DNA of 64,000 nucleotides from Fibrobacter succinogenes (GTDB lineage Bacteria > Fibrobacterota > Fibrobacteria > Fibrobacterales > Fibrobacteraceae). Position 1 is the stretch's first letter. Each line of letters starts with the position of its first letter. The notes beneath the pieces are model-generated. The model was given only the letters and a program-made list of their open reading frames with translations. It was not told the origin of the DNA and ran no database searches. The position numbers and the translations under genes were made by a program. The stretch is taken from NCBI GenBank assembly GCA_902800815.1, contig CADCGB010000001.1, forward strand, positions 1 to 64,000. The letters run 5' to 3'. Below are positions 27,497 to 36,814 of the stretch, one piece after another.

Positions 27497-28432
27497 ATGG
27501 CTAAGAAAAATACTCCTGTAGATCCGTTAGTTGCGGCTCTTATGCCTGAATCCGACAAGAAGATGGCCACCATCGCTGGTGGTTCCGTCCTCGTCGCTCT
27601 TGCCCTTTCCTTCTGGGCCTCCATGTACGAAGTGGTCGTTGACGAAGTTATCTTCGACTCTTCTGAAGGCCCTGACCTGACCGCCCAGATGTCTATGGAC
27701 GAGAAGAAGGAAGAAAAGAAGGAAGAGAAGAAGAAGGAAGAGCCCAAGAAGCCCCGCAAGAAGGCGGGTGGTGGTGGCAAGCCCCGTGGTAAGGGCCAGC
27801 CGAACGCTCCGCAGACTCGCGGCGTGCTGAAGCTCCTCACTGCTCAGACCAAGACTGCTAGTGCTGCTGCCTACGACCTCATGAAGAACCAGAAGTTCAC
27901 CAAGGACATCGATAAGGTTCTTAAGGACGTGGCTGGCCTTCAGACGACGGGTAAGACCGTTCTCGGTGGCCGTCGCGGTAAGGCTGACGGTGGCTTCAAC
28001 GAAGGCTACGCAGAAGGCGGTGCCGGTGGTATCGGCGACGGCCTCGCAGGCCTCTTCGGCGGTGGCGGTGGCGGTATTGCTACCAAGGCCAAGGGTAACA
28101 TCAAGACCCCGTCTGCCCGTGACATTGACATGGGTGCAGGTGGTGGCTCTCGTTCCGCAGCGGACATCATGAAGGTCGTCCGTCAGCGTACCCCGGGTCT
28201 CCGTCACATCTACAACAAGTTCCTGAAGAAGAAACCGGGATTCCAGGGTAAGGTTACCCTGAAGTTCACGATCGCTCCGGGTGGCGAAGTTATCAGCATT
28301 TCCATTGCGTCTTCCACCACTGGTTACGGCGAATTCGATGCTCAGATCAAGGGCGCCGTCTCCAACTGGACGTTCAGCAAGGTTAAGTCCGGTAACACCA
28401 CCGTTACGATTCCGTTCACCTTCTCCGAATAA
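27497..28432 (+). CDS. TonB-like energy transducer with AgmX/PglI C-terminal domain
   Basis: 311 residues. A cytoplasmic N-terminus is followed by one membrane helix (about 23-45), a Lys/Glu and Gly-rich linker (about 65-235) and a C-terminal domain (about 215-310) with RQRTPGLRHIYNKFLKKKP, VTLKFTIAPGGEV and WTFSKVKSGNTTVTIPF. This matches the AgmX/PglI C-terminal family, TonB-related modules first noted in Myxococcus gliding genes. It would pass force from the TolQ/ExbD motor to the outer membrane. Ends with a strong terminator. Confidence 0.87.
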   Translation: MAKKNTPVDPLVAALMPESDKKMATIAGGSVLVALALSFWASMYEVVVDEVIFDSSEGPDLTAQMSMDEKKEEKKEEKKKEEPKKPRKKAGGGGKPRGKGQPNAPQTRGVLKLLTAQTKTASAAAYDLMKNQKFTKDIDKVLKDVAGLQTTGKTVLGGRRGKADGGFNEGYAEGGAGGIGDGLAGLFGGGGGGIATKAKGNIKTPSARDIDMGAGGGSRSAADIMKVVRQRTPGLRHIYNKFLKKKPGFQGKVTLKFTIAPGGEVISISIASSTTGYGEFDAQIKGAVSNWTFSKVKSGNTTVTIPFTFSE

Positions 28433-28451
28433 CGGAAAACCTGTTGAAAAA

Positions 28452-28484
28452 AGGACCACGCTCAAAAAGCGTGGTCTTTTTTTA
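28452..28484 (+). terminator. Rho-independent terminator of the envelope operon
   Basis: Stem GACCACGCT/AGCGTGGTC (28454-28462 with 28468-28476), 5-base loop and eight T. Confidence 0.93.
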
Positions 28485-28551
28485 TTTTTCTATTGCGTTT
28501 TTGAATAATTTAATCTAACTTTATATCAGAATTTCTAATAGGAGTCCTCAA

Positions 28552-29844
28552 ATGAAGTTGAGATCAGCAATTGCCGTCGGCGCTGCTTTTGGCATTCTCG
28601 GGGTAGGTTCTGCATTCGCTACCTTCGCCCGTATTGAATCCATGGGTAAAAACACTACCTACATCATGGATGATGTGAGTATTTTTGACAACCCTGCGAA
28701 TATCAACCTCTATCCGAACTACCTCATCGGTGGTTTCGGACCTTACACGCAGGATGTCGCTACGGGCACGAACCAGGACCCGATGCACCCGAATTTCGGT
28801 GGTATCTTCTCGCTCTCCCTCGGTGACGAGAACAATCCGGATCCGCGTCTTTCTATCGGTGGCCTCTTTGGCCGCATCAACGAAGACCTCGCTCGCTACC
28901 TCCCGAATCGCGTGATTGGCGAGAATGGTCGCGATGTCTCGAACGTTCCTGAAACCGTGACGAACTTCGATGGCTTCCTCGGCTTCACGCTCTCTAATGG
29001 CGACGCTATGGGCTTGCACATCTACATCGCTCACCAGGACGGTGGTTACGAAACCCCGAGTGGCATCTACCAGGTTGATGACGGCGCCTACGCTTCTATC
29101 GTGCAGGCAGACGCAGGCTTGAACATGCAGTTCGGTGCGAACATCGACTTCGAGTTCATGTTTGCCCTTGCTCGTATTCAGTTTGGCCCTGACCACAAGA
29201 ACTTCTTCGATGACGGTGACTTCAGCTTCCTTGCTAAGTCTCGTGCCTTCTTCACCCTCGAGGCTATCGACGGCGAACTGGTACCCGCGGTTTCCGCTAA
29301 GTTCATCGATGCTCCGGGCATTGACAACAAGCGTGCTCAGGTCGGTGTCGGCATCAACGTCGCTCTTGACCGCGGCTTCTTCTGGATGGGCGTGGACTTC
29401 ATCTGGGACAAGCTCGAAGCTCATGACTGGACCTTCGACTACACGACTGGCGAATCGGTCTACAACTCCTACGACAACGACGACCCGGCTTGGGATGAAC
29501 GTCGCGACATCGGTGGCATGATCAGCTTCGGTATCGAACGTAACATCTGGTGGGATTGGTTCGTGATCCGCGTCGGCGGTCAGAAGTCTATCCTCTACAC
29601 GGACTGCGACCAGAACGAAAAGAACAAGGGCAAGTCTGGCATCTGTGTTGACGATGGCAACTTCTTCAGCACGAACCCGCTCGCCAACGGCACTGCTAAC
29701 GACCACGTGGGCTTCGGCTTCGGTATCAACATCGAAGAAAAGCTGAAGATCGACGTGACTGTCGCCGAAGACCTGCTGTTCCGCAACCCGTTCCAGGGTG
29801 AAGGCCGCTTCTTCTCTCGTCTCGACGCTACCTACTCCTTCTAG
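28552..29844 (+). CDS. Outer-membrane protein of unknown function
   Basis: 430 residues. Signal peptide MKLRSAIAVGAAFGILGVGSAFA, then a NPANINLYPNY motif near the N-terminus like that of PorV/FadL-type barrels, followed by alternating strands and a terminal aromatic residue (DATYSF), as in outer-membrane barrels. TTGAAT (28501) with a TATCAG box 17 bp on may be its promoter, and AGGAGT lies before the ATG. It shares the high-expression codon bias of the preceding operon. The family was not recognised further. Confidence 0.75.
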   Translation: MKLRSAIAVGAAFGILGVGSAFATFARIESMGKNTTYIMDDVSIFDNPANINLYPNYLIGGFGPYTQDVATGTNQDPMHPNFGGIFSLSLGDENNPDPRLSIGGLFGRINEDLARYLPNRVIGENGRDVSNVPETVTNFDGFLGFTLSNGDAMGLHIYIAHQDGGYETPSGIYQVDDGAYASIVQADAGLNMQFGANIDFEFMFALARIQFGPDHKNFFDDGDFSFLAKSRAFFTLEAIDGELVPAVSAKFIDAPGIDNKRAQVGVGINVALDRGFFWMGVDFIWDKLEAHDWTFDYTTGESVYNSYDNDDPAWDERRDIGGMISFGIERNIWWDWFVIRVGGQKSILYTDCDQNEKNKGKSGICVDDGNFFSTNPLANGTANDHVGFGFGINIEEKLKIDVTVAEDLLFRNPFQGEGRFFSRLDATYSF

Positions 29845-29864
29845 TAGGCTAGGACTGGCTATTG

Positions 29865-29900
29865 AGGAATGCTCTCCAAATGGAGAGCATTCTTTTTTTA
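29865..29900 (+). terminator. Rho-independent terminator
   Basis: An 11 bp perfect stem GAATGCTCTCC/GGAGAGCATTC (29867-29877 with 29882-29892) with a 4-base loop and eight T. Confidence 0.95.
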
Positions 29901-29942
29901 TTGCAATGATTTGACCAATAACCAATGACTATTTTTTCAGCC

Positions 29943-30323
29943 ATGAAATACTTGCTTATTTTGCTTGCGGGAATCGTTTTGTTAGGTTGTTCTGAAAGAA
30001 CGGAACGTATTGAGAACAAACTAAATGCATACGTGCAGGAAGACCTCAAGTTCATTGTGGCGCAGACTATCCATGCCTCGGGTGACCGTAGCGGAATCCT
30101 CGATACGCCCTACTACCGTGTGAAGGACTTTAGGTTGTTTGCAGGCGATACGGCCGCCATTTATTCGGCTTATGCCGAGGTAGACTTCTTCATTTATAAG
30201 GACATCAACATGCACGAGAAGCGCAAGTACCGCTATGACGCGCATGCGCGCCAGTGGGACCGCTATTACAAGGCGCTCAAATTCGGGCAGGATTCCTTGA
30301 GCGGCAAGGAAAAGCCGGAATAA
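29943..30323 (+). CDS. Small lipoprotein upstream of mreB
   Basis: 126 residues. The signal MKYLLILLAGIVLLGC ends in a lipobox (LLGC). The mature part has repeated acidic/basic patches and aromatic pairs (YYRVKDFRLF, FFIYKDINM). I recognise no family. No good Shine-Dalgarno is seen. It lies 51 bases before the mreB start and could be envelope-anchored near the elongasome, but mreB has its own -10 box. Confidence 0.65.
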   Translation: MKYLLILLAGIVLLGCSERTERIENKLNAYVQEDLKFIVAQTIHASGDRSGILDTPYYRVKDFRLFAGDTAAIYSAYAEVDFFIYKDINMHEKRKYRYDAHARQWDRYYKALKFGQDSLSGKEKPE

Positions 30324-30374
30324 AAAGTTTTATATTTTCGCTTGTAAGGATTCACCTTTTCAAAGGACCATATT

Positions 30375-31397
30375 TTGTTCGGACTCTTCTCCTGTGATAT
30401 CGGTATCGACCTGGGTACGGCGAACACTCTCGTTCACGTGGCAGGCCAGGGCATTGTCATTAACGAACCCACGGTGATTGCTGTGGATAGCAAGAACAAT
30501 CGCGTTTCTGCGATTGGTTTTGAGGCTAAGAAGATGCTCGGTAGGACCCCGGGCGAGACGCGCGCCGTGCGCCCCATGCGCGATGGCGTGATTGCGGACT
30601 TTGAACTGGTCGAGACGCTTCTCCAGACCTTCATTAAGCGCGTGCAGAAGTACCCGCTGTGGATTGTTAGGCCCCGCGTTGTGGTGGGCGTGCCGAGCGG
30701 CATTACCGAAGTGGAAACCCGCGCCGTTATCGATGCTGCCAAGCAGGCCGGTGCAAAGGAAGTCCACCTGGTTCACGAACCGATGGCCGCCGCTGTCGGT
30801 ATGGGCATTCCTGTGGAAGACCCTGTGGGTAACATGATTGTAGATATCGGCGGTGGTACCTCCGATATCGCGGTGATTGCATTGAACCACACTGTTTGTA
30901 GCGCATCTGTGCGCGTGGGCGGTGATGAGATGGACGAAGCCATTGTCCGCTACCTCCGCACGATGTACAACCTCCACGTGGGCGAAAGCACTGCCGAACA
31001 GATCAAGATTCAGATTGGTTCTGCAAGCCCGCTCGAGGAAGAACTGACCATGGAGGTCAAGGGTCATGACTTTATCGCCGGCATGCCGCGCACGATGACG
31101 ATTTCGAGCACGGAAATCCGCGAAGCCCTGAACGAACCCGTGACCGCCATTATCGAGGCTGTAAAGCAGGCTCTGAGCATTACGCTCGCCGAACTTTCTG
31201 CCGACATTTACGACAAGGGTATCATTATGACTGGCGGTGGCTCTCTGCTCCGCGGTTTTGATGAACGTATCCGCAAGGAAACTGGACTCTCGGTGAATGT
31301 GATTGATGAAGCGCTTACTTGCGTTTGCAAGGGTGCTGCACGCATTCTCGAGGACCTCGACAAGTATCGCCCCGTATTGGTAGCATCTTCCAATTAA
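30375..31397 (+). CDS. mreB: Rod shape-determining protein MreB
   Basis: 340 residues. This bacterial actin directs lateral wall growth. Nucleotide-binding motifs GIDLGTANT, the IVDIGGGTSDIAV phosphate loop and MTGGGSLLRGFDERI match MreB. It starts at TTG with AAAGGA about 8 bases upstream; a TATATT box at 30331-30336 gives a leader of about 30 bases. It is the first gene of mreB-mreC-mreD-mrdA-rodA. Confidence 0.97.
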   Translation: MFGLFSCDIGIDLGTANTLVHVAGQGIVINEPTVIAVDSKNNRVSAIGFEAKKMLGRTPGETRAVRPMRDGVIADFELVETLLQTFIKRVQKYPLWIVRPRVVVGVPSGITEVETRAVIDAAKQAGAKEVHLVHEPMAAAVGMGIPVEDPVGNMIVDIGGGTSDIAVIALNHTVCSASVRVGGDEMDEAIVRYLRTMYNLHVGESTAEQIKIQIGSASPLEEELTMEVKGHDFIAGMPRTMTISSTEIREALNEPVTAIIEAVKQALSITLAELSADIYDKGIIMTGGGSLLRGFDERIRKETGLSVNVIDEALTCVCKGAARILEDLDKYRPVLVASSN

Positions 31398-31415
31398 TGG
31401 AGATCCTGCTGATCG

Positions 31416-32246
31416 ATGCTTAGGGCGTTTCGCTTTATAGTCGAACTTTTTACTCAAAGGCATGGCGTTGTCGCTTTTGCCTTTTTCTTGCTTGTTGGTC
31501 TGTTGATGCGACAGGCTCCGCAGACGGTGCGCGAGAACATTATTTCTACGGCACTCGGTACGGTGTTCTATCCGGCACAGATGGTCGTGTCTTCGGTGGG
31601 CGCGTACCGTTCGGTGGTTGAAGAGAACGAACGTCTGAAAGAGGAAAATGCGCGCCTGCGTCAGGAGACATACTACGCGAGCGAAGGCTTGCAGGAACTG
31701 ACTCGACTGCACACGTTGGTCCGGTTCGATGACAAGTGGGATTACCCGATTGTAACGGCGCGCGTGGTGGGGCATAACCCAGGTAGGTTCCTTACGACGC
31801 TCGTAATTAACCGCGGTACGGTACAGGGCGTGAAGGAAAACATGCCCGTGTTCTCGATGAACGGGCTCGTGGGTAAGATTACGAAGGCGACAAGCACGCA
31901 TTCGCGCGTGCAGTTGCTGGTAGACCCGAATCTTAAGTTGTCTGTACTCGAGAAGAAGTCGCGCGTAGTTGGCTTCCTTGAATCCGTAGATGGTCACTTG
32001 CTTACGGCGATGATTCCGTCGCATGCGGGCGTGGAAGTGGGCGATACGCTTATTACCTCTGGCCTCGGCGGCATATTCCCGAAGGGCATCCCTGTAGGTA
32101 CGGTGAAGGCCGTGCGCAAGTCCGACCTTGATGTGATGCGCCAGATGGATGTGGTGCCGTTCCAGGAATTCACTGCGCTCGAGGAAGTGTTCGTGATGGA
32201 GAAGGAACCGGAATGGATTATCCAGGAGTTGCTCGATGAACAATAG
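31416..32246 (+). CDS. mreC: Rod shape-determining protein MreC
   Basis: 276 residues: N-terminal membrane helix, coiled coil (ENERLKEENARLRQET) and periplasmic beta domain with the typical GLVGKI, SRVQLLVDPN and VGDTLITSGLGGIFPKGIPVG motifs. MreC links MreB to the periplasmic synthases. It overlaps mreD by 11 bases. Confidence 0.95.
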   Translation: MLRAFRFIVELFTQRHGVVAFAFFLLVGLLMRQAPQTVRENIISTALGTVFYPAQMVVSSVGAYRSVVEENERLKEENARLRQETYYASEGLQELTRLHTLVRFDDKWDYPIVTARVVGHNPGRFLTTLVINRGTVQGVKENMPVFSMNGLVGKITKATSTHSRVQLLVDPNLKLSVLEKKSRVVGFLESVDGHLLTAMIPSHAGVEVGDTLITSGLGGIFPKGIPVGTVKAVRKSDLDVMRQMDVVPFQEFTALEEVFVMEKEPEWIIQELLDEQ

Positions 32247-32727
32247 CTGGAAATGGATTCGTGTTCTTATTTTGTTTGTAATCTGCTTTGCCCTGCAGAC
32301 AACTGTTGCGGATTGGCTCTCCATCTTTGGTGCGGGCCCTGACTTTGTGCTTATCTTGATTGTGGCGATTGCCATCAAGCACGGGCCTGCGGCGGGCGCG
32401 CTGTGGGGATTCCTTGCGGGCTTTACGCAGGATGTCTACGCCCCGGTGGAATGGCTTGGCGCAAATACGATTTCGATGACGGTGCTCGGGTTCTTTGTGG
32501 GCCAGCTGGAAGAGAGGTTCCTTACGCTTAACTTGCCCGCGAAGGTGGGTGTGCTCGGTTTTGGGTTCCTCCTTTGCGATATGCTCTACTTCTTCTTGAC
32601 TGGACTCGAAAAGGATGTGGTCACGAACCTGTTCTTCTCGAAGACCTTGCCGGAATGCGTCTACACGATGGTTATCGGAGCCGTAGTGTTCCACTTGTCT
32701 ATCGGAAAGAAGAAGCGCCATGCTTAA
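32236..32727 (+). CDS. mreD: Rod shape-determining protein MreD
   Basis: 163 residues with about five membrane helices, the usual MreD size. The start is supported by GGAG inside the end of mreC. It overlaps mrdA by 8 bases. Sequence conservation in this family is low, so the call rests on length, hydrophobicity and operon position. Confidence 0.9.
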   Translation: MNNSWKWIRVLILFVICFALQTTVADWLSIFGAGPDFVLILIVAIAIKHGPAAGALWGFLAGFTQDVYAPVEWLGANTISMTVLGFFVGQLEERFLTLNLPAKVGVLGFGFLLCDMLYFFLTGLEKDVVTNLFFSKTLPECVYTMVIGAVVFHLSIGKKKRHA

Positions 32728-34567
32728 CATGTCGGATAACGACAGCGTCCAGACCAGAAACTGGAACGTGCTGGTATTCATGGCCGGCGTGGTTATCCTT
32801 TTTACGGTTCTCCTGGTACGCCTTTTTAGTTTGCAGTATCTCGATTACGACGAGAACTTCCAGCGTTCCGAGAATAACCGCTTGCGTCGTGTGGTGCTGG
32901 TGGCGGAACGTGGCTTTATTTATGACCGCAATGGCGAGGTGATGGTGCGAAACCGTCCCTCGTACCAGATTGCCCTGCAGGCGATGCACCTGCCGCGCAA
33001 GAAGGAAGAACGCGCCGCTATTTTTGACAGGCTCCTGCATATCGTGGACAAGAATGGCGAACGCATGTTCGATTCGCTGTCGCTTGATACGGCATTCCAG
33101 AGGACTGCCTGGATAAAGAATCGCCCGATAAGGATTCTCGAGGATGCTTCTCCCGAGCAGGTGGCGGTAATTGAAGAACATTCGAGTGAACTTCCGGGCG
33201 TTACGACCCTCATTGAGTCGAGACGTGAGTACCCCTACGGTACGCTTGCTTCGCATGTGCTCGGCTATACAAGCGAGATTTCGGAAGAACAGCTGAAGTT
33301 GCCCGAGTTCGCGGACTACTCGCAGGGCGATCGCATTGGCCAGAAGGGGCTGGAACAGCATTACGATAGCGAGTTTCGTGGCAAGAATGGCCTGAAGCTT
33401 GTGGAAGTGAACGCGATGGGCCGCGAAGTTGGCCTGGTGCGCGGCGTGGAAAGTGAACCGCCTGTCCCGGGACTGCACCTGGTTTCTACGATTGACCTCA
33501 AGTTGCAGAAGGTGGCGGAAGATGCGATTGCCGATAGCGTGAAGGGCGCGCTTGTGGCGATAGACCCGCGCAATGGCGAGATACTCGCCATGGTGAGTTC
33601 GCCGCGCCTTGACCCGAACATTTTCTCGTTGAAGAAGCGCGAACGCAACAAGGGCTGGGCACAAGTGGCTCTCGACTCCATGCGCCCGCTTACGAATCGT
33701 GCTATTTCGGGAACGTATCCCCCTGCATCGGTGTTCAAGCTTGTGACCGCCGGCGCGGGTCTCGAGAATGGGATTCTCTCGGAAACGAAGTATTACCCGA
33801 AGTCCTGTACGGGTGGCTATCAGTTTGGCTCGCGTTACCAGAAATGCTGGGGCGTGCACGGCAACCTGAACGTGGTGCATGCGCTGAGGCTTTCGTGCGA
33901 CGTGTTCTTCTACCAGGCGGGTCTCGATATCGACATGGCCCGCATCAACGAGTTCGGGCGCCGCTTCGGCTACGGCGAGAAACCGCTCGGGATCGATATT
34001 CCGGGCGAGAAGGCGGGCTGGCTCCCGGATTCGGCGTCGTTTAACGAGAGGAACAAGAGGGTCGGTTGGCGATGGGCGCGCGGACTTATCCTAAACCTCT
34101 CCATTGGGCAGGGGCAGCTGGTGACCCCGCTACAGCAGGCGACGTTCATCGGTTCGCTTGCGACGAACAAGGGTGTGTATCGCCCGCACCTCATGAAGGA
34201 GCTGCGCGACTACAAGGGCAACGTGGTGAAGGAATTTGAACCAGAGATCGTGCGGCCCGGCAAGATGAAGCCGGAGACGCACAGGATTCTCCTGGCGGCG
34301 ATGGATTCCGTGGTGAACCATCCGGGCGGCACGGGCAAGCGTGGTGCGCTCCCGGGAATCCGGGTGGGCGCGAAGACGGGTTCCGGTGAATGGAAGAAGG
34401 GCGAGAAGACGCATGCCTGGTATGCGGCTGTAGCCCCGCTGTATGACCCGCAAATCGCTGTCGCCGTGATTCTCGAGGCGGCTGGCGGTGGTGGCGCGAA
34501 GGCGGCCCCGATTGCACGCAAGGTGATGATGGCGTACTTCGGGATTGAGGAGGAGGCGAAGAAATGA
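32720..34567 (+). CDS. mrdA: Penicillin-binding protein 2 (elongation transpeptidase)
   Basis: 615 residues: one membrane anchor, the pedestal domain with GYTSEISEEQL, and the transpeptidase domain with SVFK (active-site Ser), SCD (second motif) and KTGSGEW (third motif). PBP2 crosslinks wall peptides during elongation and works with RodA, which follows with a 4-base overlap. Confidence 0.96.
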   Translation: MLNMSDNDSVQTRNWNVLVFMAGVVILFTVLLVRLFSLQYLDYDENFQRSENNRLRRVVLVAERGFIYDRNGEVMVRNRPSYQIALQAMHLPRKKEERAAIFDRLLHIVDKNGERMFDSLSLDTAFQRTAWIKNRPIRILEDASPEQVAVIEEHSSELPGVTTLIESRREYPYGTLASHVLGYTSEISEEQLKLPEFADYSQGDRIGQKGLEQHYDSEFRGKNGLKLVEVNAMGREVGLVRGVESEPPVPGLHLVSTIDLKLQKVAEDAIADSVKGALVAIDPRNGEILAMVSSPRLDPNIFSLKKRERNKGWAQVALDSMRPLTNRAISGTYPPASVFKLVTAGAGLENGILSETKYYPKSCTGGYQFGSRYQKCWGVHGNLNVVHALRLSCDVFFYQAGLDIDMARINEFGRRFGYGEKPLGIDIPGEKAGWLPDSASFNERNKRVGWRWARGLILNLSIGQGQLVTPLQQATFIGSLATNKGVYRPHLMKELRDYKGNVVKEFEPEIVRPGKMKPETHRILLAAMDSVVNHPGGTGKRGALPGIRVGAKTGSGEWKKGEKTHAWYAAVAPLYDPQIAVAVILEAAGGGGAKAAPIARKVMMAYFGIEEEAKK

Positions 34568-35817
34568 AACTGGACCATTTCCTCGACAACACCCGTAAGG
34601 TGGACTGGCTGTTCCTTGGCATAACGCTTGCACTCATGACAAGCGGAGTCTGCCTTGTCTATTCGGCGACGGCGAACGACAACCTGCCCTTTTACGAGAC
34701 GCTCTGGTTCAAGCAGATTCTCTACTTTGCAGGTGGGTGCTTGCTGGCTGCAGGCATAGTGTTCTTGAGGCTTGATTGGCTGAAGCGTGCCACGGTTCCT
34801 CTGTATGTTTTATCCCTGGTCTTCCTCTTTGTGGTGCTGTTCGTGGCAGGTGACGTGGTGAAGGGTGCTGGCCGCTGGATTGACCTTGGGTTCTTCAAGC
34901 TGCAGCCTTCCGAGTTCGCGAAGATTGCCTACCTGCTCACGATATCGTACTGGCTTTCGCGCCACCCGGTGAGCCTCTACAAGATAAAGACCTTCGTGGT
35001 GCCCGCCCTGCTGTTCATTGTTCCCTTTGGGCTCGTGCTTAAGCAGCCTGACCTGAGTACTGCGCTCGTGTTTATCGCGGTTACCTATGTGGCATTCTTC
35101 TTTGCGGGCCTTACGCTTACCGATATGTTCCTGCTGGCAAGCCCGGTACTTTCGGTGCTGTTCTCGCATTCCCAGGAACTTGTATTCCAGGTGCTTTGGG
35201 GTCTCCTGATTTGTGCGGTAGTATTTGCGTTGGTACGCCGTAAGCTTCCGAAGGTGCTGACGGTGCTATTCCTTGCGGCGAACATCCTTGCGGGTTATGC
35301 GAGCTCGATGGCATGGAACATGCTCGAGCCTCACCAGCAGAAACGCGTACATACATTTTTGGACCCGACGAGCGACCCGAAGGGTGATGGTTACCAGGTG
35401 CTGCAGTCACTGACGGCGATTGGCTCGGGTGGCCTTACGGGCAAGGGCTTTGGGCAGGGCACGCAGACAAACCTCGCGTTCTTGCCCGAAGAACATACGG
35501 ACTTTATTTTCAGCGTGCTCGGGGAACAGTTCGGCTTTGCGGGCTGCCTGTTTATCTTGGTGCTCTACACGCTGTTCCTGTGGCGCGCGAGCTCCACATG
35601 CAAGCTGTTTGCAGACCCCTTCATTACGCTCATTACCATGGGGGCCTGTACCATATTCCTGTTCCACATGATAGTGAACATCGCGATGACTATCGGGCTA
35701 ATGCCGGTGACGGGGCTCCCGCTCCCGTTCCTTTCTTACGGTGGTTCGTTCGCGCTTACCTGCATGGTGCTTGTGGGCGGAATCCTCTGCATGCGATTCC
35801 AGGGCTGGCGCCAGTAA
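34564..35817 (+). CDS. rodA: Rod shape-determining protein RodA (SEDS glycosyltransferase)
   Basis: 417 residues, about ten membrane helices. SEDS motifs include GAGRWIDLGFFKLQPSEFAKI and, near the C-terminus, GLPLPFLSYGGSFALTCM. RodA polymerises peptidoglycan glycan strands with PBP2. It ends the operon, and no strong terminator follows. Confidence 0.96.
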   Translation: MKLDHFLDNTRKVDWLFLGITLALMTSGVCLVYSATANDNLPFYETLWFKQILYFAGGCLLAAGIVFLRLDWLKRATVPLYVLSLVFLFVVLFVAGDVVKGAGRWIDLGFFKLQPSEFAKIAYLLTISYWLSRHPVSLYKIKTFVVPALLFIVPFGLVLKQPDLSTALVFIAVTYVAFFFAGLTLTDMFLLASPVLSVLFSHSQELVFQVLWGLLICAVVFALVRRKLPKVLTVLFLAANILAGYASSMAWNMLEPHQQKRVHTFLDPTSDPKGDGYQVLQSLTAIGSGGLTGKGFGQGTQTNLAFLPEEHTDFIFSVLGEQFGFAGCLFILVLYTLFLWRASSTCKLFADPFITLITMGACTIFLFHMIVNIAMTIGLMPVTGLPLPFLSYGGSFALTCMVLVGGILCMRFQGWRQ

Positions 35818-35884
35818 AAAAAACAGGCGTTTTGGCTCATTTTCCGTTTGAAACCGTTTATAGGTATAGGAGGGCGGTTTCATT

Positions 35885-36625
35885 ATGGAAATTATCCGTC
35901 GTTGTACAAACTTTCTTTTCGGTATGGAATGCCTGGGCTGCGGCCAGGCTTCCGAACAACTAGACCCGTGGCTGTGCCCCGCCTGTAGGGAGGAACTCCT
36001 GCGCGAGTCGCTCGCGTATTCGTTCCCGACAGCAGACACCATGTGCATGTTCCCCATGCGCCCGCTTACGCGGAGGCTCGTACATTCGCTCAAGTACAGG
36101 GGGCTTTCGGGAATGGCGTCTTACCTGGTGAAGCGTTCTGCGGCAGTGAAGGGTGGCGAGATTGCACAGACGATGGCGATGCTTGCAAGGCCGTTCTACT
36201 TTGTTCCAGTGCCCCTATACGGCTCAAGATACCGGGAGCGCGGCTACAACCAGGCGCAGAAGATTGCTGCAGCGCTTGCCACCTGCACGGGTGGCCGGGT
36301 ATGCAACTGGCTCTCGCGTACGAGTTTCAGGGTGTCGCAGACCAAGCTCTCGCGCGAGGAACGCGGGTACAATGTGGCCGGCGCCTTTGAACCGAACCTT
36401 CCAAAAAACATGCCATCGCGGGGGACAGTATTTGTGGTGGACGATGTTTACACGACCGGGGCGACCACGGGGGCGTGCATGCATGCCTTGCGATGCGGAA
36501 CGGTACTCGATACGAAGGTGTGTACGCTCCTTTACGACGAGCCTGTCTCTGCGACGATGGACTTTGTGGCAGACTGCTCGAAGGAGTGGGATGCTGAGTG
36601 GACCGCAACAAAAAAGGCTCCGTGA
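35885..36625 (+). CDS. ComF family phosphoribosyltransferase-like protein
   Basis: 246 residues. It has an N-terminal zinc-finger-like CLGCG...CPAC and a C-terminal PRPP-binding loop VFVVDDVYTTGATT near residue 185. The central GYNQAQKIA is typical of ComF/GntX proteins. In competent bacteria ComF helps import DNA; in others the role is unclear. GGAGG lies 7 bases before the ATG. The end overlaps the tRNA-Ser terminator region. Confidence 0.88.
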   Translation: MEIIRRCTNFLFGMECLGCGQASEQLDPWLCPACREELLRESLAYSFPTADTMCMFPMRPLTRRLVHSLKYRGLSGMASYLVKRSAAVKGGEIAQTMAMLARPFYFVPVPLYGSRYRERGYNQAQKIAAALATCTGGRVCNWLSRTSFRVSQTKLSREERGYNVAGAFEPNLPKNMPSRGTVFVVDDVYTTGATTGACMHALRCGTVLDTKVCTLLYDEPVSATMDFVADCSKEWDAEWTATKKAP

Positions 36626-36636
36626 GGGAGCCTTTA
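36610..36636 (-). terminator. Terminator of tRNA-Ser
   Basis: AAGGCTCC/GGAGCCTT stem (36614-36621 with 36627-36634). On the minus strand it is followed by a T run. It lies within the last codons of the ComF gene and may also slow that transcript. Confidence 0.82.
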
Positions 36637-36637
36637 G

Positions 36638-36718
36638 CGGAGGAAGAGGGACTCGAACCCCCAAGCCTTACGGCGGCGGTTTTCAAGACCGCTGACTTAC
36701 CAATTAGCCTATTCCTCC
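36638..36718 (-). tRNA. tRNA-Ser (anticodon TGA)
   Basis: 81 nt. Acceptor GGAGGAA/TTCCTCC with discriminator G. Anticodon arm GCGGT-CTTGAAA-ACCGC. The variable arm is a short class II hairpin (GCC GTAA GGC), which identifies it as serine. T arm GGGGG-TTCGAGT-CCCTC. No CCA is encoded. Confidence 0.93.
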
Positions 36719-36731
36719 GGATTCAACGCCA

Positions 36732-36760
36732 ACAATAAAAAACTCACGCCATTTCGTCAA
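36732..36760 (-). promoter_or_regulatory. Promoter of tRNA-Ser
   Basis: On the minus strand TTGACG (36755-36760), 17 bp spacer, TATTGT (36732-36737), about 14 bases before the tRNA. Confidence 0.7.
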
Positions 36761-36814
36761 TGGAATTTAGGTGATTGTCTGCGGCGCGAATGAATATTAA
36801 CTAAATTTTTCAAT

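Noticed and set aside
30360..32378. Minus-strand open frame opposite mreB and mreC
   Set aside because: mreB and mreC are unmistakable and cover it.
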